Origin: an uncultured Prevotella sp.
GTDB lineage: Bacteria > Bacteroidota > Bacteroidia > Bacteroidales > Bacteroidaceae
Assembly (NCBI GenBank): GCA_944319795.1
Contig: CALUFA010000002.1
Coordinates: forward strand, 86,296-150,295
Length of the DNA: 64,000 nt
Reading direction: 5' to 3'
The notes beneath the pieces were generated by a model. It worked only from the letters and a program-made list of their open reading frames with translations, did no database searches and was not told where the DNA came from. Of the stretch, positions 60,612 through 64,000 are shown in pieces. Numbering within the stretch: the first letter of the stretch is position 1; the number at the start of each line of letters is the position of its first letter. Both the position numbers and the translations under genes were made by a program.

Positions 60612-62060
60612 TTACCCTTTTACTTTTTTACCTTTAATAAACAGGCTTGTTAGTTCGTCAAGCTCGGAGAACTTCAGCACGCAGCTTGACAATGTGTAAA
60701 ACGCCACGCCGAGGGCTATGCCTACACAAAGTTTTACGACGTCGCTCGGAATGAAATGATTTGCCGTAAGTATCAGGGCGAACATCACGAGGCAGAGGAC
60801 TATCGTGGGCAACAGGTCGCGCATCTGCTTGAAAAAGCCGACGTTGATCAGCTTGCCCGTGTAGTAGGTGTTGATAGCCAGCGCAACAAGAGAGTTGAAG
60901 ATTTGACCGTAACACATCACTATCAGGCCGAACGGGGCGGTGACGCAAAGGACGGTTACGCCGAGTATTTTCTTGATTATTTCCAACTTTAAGAATAAAT
61001 CTGAACGGCCTTTCACCTGCAACAGGTTGAGGTTTATTGCGTGGACGGGATACCACATCATCGAAAAACAAATAATCTGCAAAAGCTGTCCGCAAAAGCC
61101 CCATTGCGGACCTAACACTATGTTGACAAACGGCTTTGCTACGGACGAAAGCCCTATCATTAATGGGAACACCACGAACGCAGAGAGTTTCAAAAAACGG
61201 CGGTAGATGCTTGCAAGACGTGCGTCGTCGTTTTGTATCTCACACAATACAGGATAAGTAACCCGTTGGATGATGCCGGTAACGTTTGATGACGGGAATT
61301 CGGAAAACTGGTGCGCACGGGTGTAATGTCCAAGACTACTTGCGCTAAATAGCTTTCCGATAACTATGGGGTAAATGTTGCGATAAACGGTATCGAGCAA
61401 TCCCGATGCGAGGAGCTTTGACCCGAAGGCGAACAGTTCGTGAAACGACTGCCACGAATATATCAACCGTGGTCTCCACTTTGACAGTAACCATAATAGG
61501 GCCGTGTTTATACCGAGGTTAAGCAGTTGTTGCGTAACGAGCGACCATACGCCGAAACCGTGATATGCCATAGCAATGCCGACGATGCCCGACGATACGG
61601 CGGCCGTCAAAGCGGCTTTCGCTTGGGTTTTGAAATCGATTTTGATTGTCAGCAAAGCGCGCTGCACGACGGCCAGCGAATTGAAGATTATGCTGAGGCA
61701 CACCACACGCATCACAGGGCATAGCTGCGGCGTATTGTAGAAGTCGGCGACTAACGGGGCGGAGACGTATAACATAAGGTAGAGCAACGCACTGACCACG
61801 ATGTTGAAATAAAACACCGTGTTGTTGTCTGCCTCCGTCCTGTCCTGCTTGCGTATCAGGGCCTGCGAGAATCCGCTATCGATCAAAGACTGCGCTACGG
61901 CGATGAAGATAGCCAGCATGCCGATGAGTCCGTAATCGTGGGGCGTGAGCAGGCGCGCCATCACAATCATGATGAGGAATTGAACGCCCTGAACCGAGAA
62001 ACGCTCAACTGTACTCCACAGCACTCCCTTTGCCGCCTTTTGCTTTAACGAGTCAGGCAT
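60612..62060 (-). CDS. Polysaccharide flippase (Wzx/WzxC-like)
   Basis: 482 residues with about 12-14 membrane segments, MOP superfamily. The N-terminus KAAKGVLWSTVERFSVQGVQF and ARLLTPHDYGLIGML are typical of the WzxC-type polysaccharide exporters; FADFYNTPQL-like and SSLGHYTRAHQFSEFPSSNV segments follow. It moves undecaprenyl-linked repeat units across the inner membrane for the polymerase. Position near the front of the operon is usual in Bacteroidales capsule loci. Confidence 0.93.
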   Translation of the reverse strand: MPDSLKQKAAKGVLWSTVERFSVQGVQFLIMIVMARLLTPHDYGLIGMLAIFIAVAQSLIDSGFSQALIRKQDRTEADNNTVFYFNIVVSALLYLMLYVSAPLVADFYNTPQLCPVMRVVCLSIIFNSLAVVQRALLTIKIDFKTQAKAALTAAVSSGIVGIAMAYHGFGVWSLVTQQLLNLGINTALLWLLSKWRPRLIYSWQSFHELFAFGSKLLASGLLDTVYRNIYPIVIGKLFSASSLGHYTRAHQFSEFPSSNVTGIIQRVTYPVLCEIQNDDARLASIYRRFLKLSAFVVFPLMIGLSSVAKPFVNIVLGPQWGFCGQLLQIICFSMMWYPVHAINLNLLQVKGRSDLFLKLEIIKKILGVTVLCVTAPFGLIVMCYGQIFNSLVALAINTYYTGKLINVGFFKQMRDLLPTIVLCLVMFALILTANHFIPSDVVKLCVGIALGVAFYTLSSCVLKFSELDELTSLFIKGKKVKG

Positions 62061-62267
62061 GAATTGATATTCTTATGTATTTTCGGTTTCGGAAATACCT
62101 CATTGGATAGTTAAAAATCGATGGATGTAAGTAAATCCTCGAATGAAACAATAGCTTATATTGCAATAAATTTCCGATAGTTACACTTGGCAAAGTAAAA
62201 TACTATATTCTTGGGAAACATAAAATTTTGCATCTCAACAATTGGGCGAATACAATCACCCACTTGT

Positions 62268-63761
62268 TTACACATGTAGCCAAACAGTCCTGAGATACCT
62301 TCTCCAGACTGCCAAATGGGTCGTGGTGTTTATCTCCTTGCAAATATTGACGCAGGTGTTTATCAGTTCGCCCTTAGCATTATCGACATCGGAAATATTG
62401 GCAATCGCCATTACATTCAACCTTTCTCCGCCGATATTGAAATCCCTTAACGCTTTCACGCTTGATTTTTCATCCGTCAGCACTTTATATAATGTCGGGG
62501 CGTAGTTGCGGAACGACTCAACTATCTTTTCTTTTTCACCATAAAAGACTTGCTTAGCTCCCCTTACCAACTTTTCGTTTGCCTTACCGCCGGTCAAAAA
62601 GTATTCATCCAAGAAACAATCCCAGTTTGCAAAGAGGGTGAAACCGTCGTCGTCATTTTGTTTGATGCCGATATGTGCGTAATAAGTCGTAGTAACCGTT
62701 CCACTTTTTTCCTTGCTCGGATAATACACTTCTTCTGTAACATCGACCGGCCTTATTATCTCGGTAAAGGATTCATGCCGCAACCGGGCTTCGTCTTGCC
62801 CTTCAGACATTTCAACGCCGGAAGTTGGAGTAAGGAACGGACGGATTACCAGCTTGTTCCAATTCGACCTTACATATCCCGGATTGTCCTTTTCGTAACG
62901 GATGAGGTTCAAGATCAATTCGGCCTCCTTCGTATCAAGTCCGGCAATCCTCCGGCTTAGCTCCATATATCCTTTGCCTTGCAGGCTTTTGCATAAATCA
63001 ACCAATGACAGCTTAAAAGTCAACTCGTCAACAATTTCATAAAGCACCTGAAGCGTCAGTCTGCCGTAACCGCAACCTTGTATCAAACCAACCAACAAGT
63101 CGACGGCTCTTTCCTTTATAGTGCCTATCGTCTGTTTGTCGCCCTCGGCGTTATGCACCCTTACCACATGGAAATTCCAAATGTTGGGGATAGAAACGGC
63201 CATGCCGCCGTTTTTGCCTGAGCCGCCCAAATGGAACACCAACCTCTTATCGCGCCTGAATTTCGTTATATAACCTTCGGTTCCGGCAAGAGGGCCGTCG
63301 ATTACTTTCACAATGTCGTTCGGTTCGTTGGTTTTAGGGTTGAAGGCATAGTCGGAATAAGGGCGTTCAAGTATTATCATTTGGTCGGAATAATTCTCGT
63401 TGAAGTCCTTGAACTTCTGCATTTCTTTTTCCGGTATGGTCAATACGGATGCCTTCTGCGTCTTTGTCTTCTTGCTGTAATCGTAAAGAAGGACGCCTTT
63501 GGGAAAACGTTGTTCAAGAAAGTCGGTGATGGCTTGCAGGGTGGAGAGCACGAAAACAACTCCGGTAAACAGCACCTTCGGCCCTATGCCACCCTCCCTA
63601 CGTATGTTCGCGCCAGACAACAAAGGACAATAAACCTCAAGTATGTTCTCCGACGTGAGCCTGTGCTTGGCGAGCAAGTCTGTCAACACCTTTTCTTGGT
63701 GTGGTTGGGTGCGGATGAGGAACCAATGATAATCAACCCGGTTGAGTTTGTCCGTACTCAT
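62268..63761 (-). CDS. NusG/UpxY-like transcription antiterminator with long C-terminal extension
   Basis: 497 residues from MSTDKLNRVDYHWFLIRTQ (ATG at 63761; the track frame begins at a TTG). Residues about 8-130 are a NusG N-terminal domain (HWFLIRTQPHQEKV, VLFTGVVFVLSTL) and about 148-185 a KOW motif (DIVKVIDGPLAGTEGYITK). UpxY proteins, which promote transcription of their own capsule operon, are normally about 170-190 residues; here some 300 residues of alpha/beta sequence without a recognised domain follow. It heads the polysaccharide operon, which fits a locus-specific antiterminator. Confidence 0.85.
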   Translation of the reverse strand: MSTDKLNRVDYHWFLIRTQPHQEKVLTDLLAKHRLTSENILEVYCPLLSGANIRREGGIGPKVLFTGVVFVLSTLQAITDFLEQRFPKGVLLYDYSKKTKTQKASVLTIPEKEMQKFKDFNENYSDQMIILERPYSDYAFNPKTNEPNDIVKVIDGPLAGTEGYITKFRRDKRLVFHLGGSGKNGGMAVSIPNIWNFHVVRVHNAEGDKQTIGTIKERAVDLLVGLIQGCGYGRLTLQVLYEIVDELTFKLSLVDLCKSLQGKGYMELSRRIAGLDTKEAELILNLIRYEKDNPGYVRSNWNKLVIRPFLTPTSGVEMSEGQDEARLRHESFTEIIRPVDVTEEVYYPSKEKSGTVTTTYYAHIGIKQNDDDGFTLFANWDCFLDEYFLTGGKANEKLVRGAKQVFYGEKEKIVESFRNYAPTLYKVLTDEKSSVKALRDFNIGGERLNVMAIANISDVDNAKGELINTCVNICKEINTTTHLAVWRRYLRTVWLHV

Positions 63762-63772
63762 AAGTGCATTTT

Positions 63773-63871
63773 TCAAATTCCCTTCATGACAATCGCATGA
63801 AAGTTCCCAAATACCTTTTCAAGATAAGAATTTGCGTTTTGCAACAAGTTTTCCATTGCTTCCGCTTGCAT
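63773..63871 (-). CDS. Possible 32-residue leader ORF upstream of the NusG-like gene
   Basis: ATG at 63871 to TGA at 63773, ending 11 bp before the ATG of the antiterminator gene. The peptide (MQAEAMENLLQNANSYLEKV... ending MKGI) is amphipathic and has normal codon use. It may be a small protein or a regulatory uORF; short length keeps this tentative. Confidence 0.3.
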   Translation of the reverse strand: MQAEAMENLLQNANSYLEKVFGNFHAIVMKGI

Positions 63872-63877
63872 TATCTT

Positions 63878-64000
63878 TCAGGTTTTAACGGCAGCGTCCC
63901 GGACGATACTCAGCAGCGACGGCCAACCGTTGTTATGTGGCAAGACGAATGAAGCGTCGACGGCTCCATTGATTCTTTTTTCATACCACAAGATATTGCA
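63878..64000 (-). CDS. 3' end of an unidentified gene (truncated by window)
   Basis: The frame is open from the window edge to a TGA at 63880-63878, 40 codons. The readable end includes NILWYEKRINGAVDASFVLP and ends RDAAVKT; codon choice (gcc, gtc, gac, ctg) is like that of the neighbouring genes. Too short to identify. Same strand as the polysaccharide operon, so it may be its first gene or a gene just outside it. Confidence 0.5.
   Translation of the reverse strand, partial: CNILWYEKRINGAVDASFVLPHNNGWPSLLSIVRDAAVKT

Noticed and set aside
63777-64000. Invertible promoter expected ahead of a capsule locus
   Set aside because: No pair of inverted repeats flanking a promoter was found in the part of the upstream region inside the window; it could lie beyond the edge.

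Overview
The window is a chromosomal segment of a member of the Bacteroidales, most likely Prevotellaceae. The basis is: Bacteroidetes-type promoters (TTTG, 19-21 bp, TAnnTTTG) ahead of many genes; a MurF-alanine racemase fusion; DUF4837, GSCFA and U32 family proteins typical of the phylum; few Shine-Dalgarno sequences; and a polysaccharide locus headed by a NusG/UpxY-type antiterminator. The genus is an inference.

Layout. 1-4.4 kb: a 5'-truncated DEAD-box helicase, then on the minus strand a phosphopantetheinyl transferase, SSB, a hypothetical protein, a four-tRNA operon (Gly, Leu, Leu, Gly) and nspC. 4.5-10.1 kb: phosphohexomutase, GSCFA protein and the murF-alr fusion. 10.8-18.5 kb: a 1054-residue protein ending in a Schlafen-like AlbA_2 domain, an ExuT-like MFS transporter, a GNAT-GrpB-membrane protein trio and a YbhN-like membrane protein. 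18.5-26 kb: a minus-strand operon rlmN-DUF4837-pdxA-YbhN, then plus-strand dnaX and a TonB-dependent receptor. 26-38 kb: small secreted proteins, a SlyD-like FKBP, aroC, a candidate small RNA, a TraB/GumN protein, a pectate lyase, pyrK-pyrD, an XRE regulator, holA and a lone HSDR_N domain protein. 38-48 kb: TerB-DnaJ protein, M13 peptidase, metA-U32-zinc ribbon cluster, a second TonB-dependent receptor and tRNA-Lys.

49-64 kb is a minus-strand surface polysaccharide locus. In transcription order it holds a partial gene, a tiny ORF, a NusG/UpxY-like protein with about 300 extra residues, a Wzx-type flippase, a DegT aminotransferase, a PLP fold-II enzyme, GNAT, ATP-grasp, a GT2, UDP-galactopyranose mutase with a GlfT-like GT2, a putative polymerase, two left-handed beta-helix acetyltransferases, a GT4 and a WecG/TagA-type transferase. 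The likely product is a capsule or O-antigen-like glycan containing galactofuranose and an amino(acyl)-modified sugar. Both acetyltransferases carry long in-frame poly-G tracts (8 and 9), which suggests phase-variable acetylation.

The most unusual signal is between the genes. Seven intergenic arrays share a strict 22-bp period (15-bp AAAAGG-nnn-CCTTTT palindrome plus 7-bp spacer); at six loci four units occupy exactly 81 bp, although one or more units are degenerate at some of them. Two about 200-bp elements are bounded by TCACAATGTCAC inverted ends, two long hairpin elements share 23- and 18-nt blocks, and a promoter module recurs at three loci, once as an 88-bp tandem duplication.
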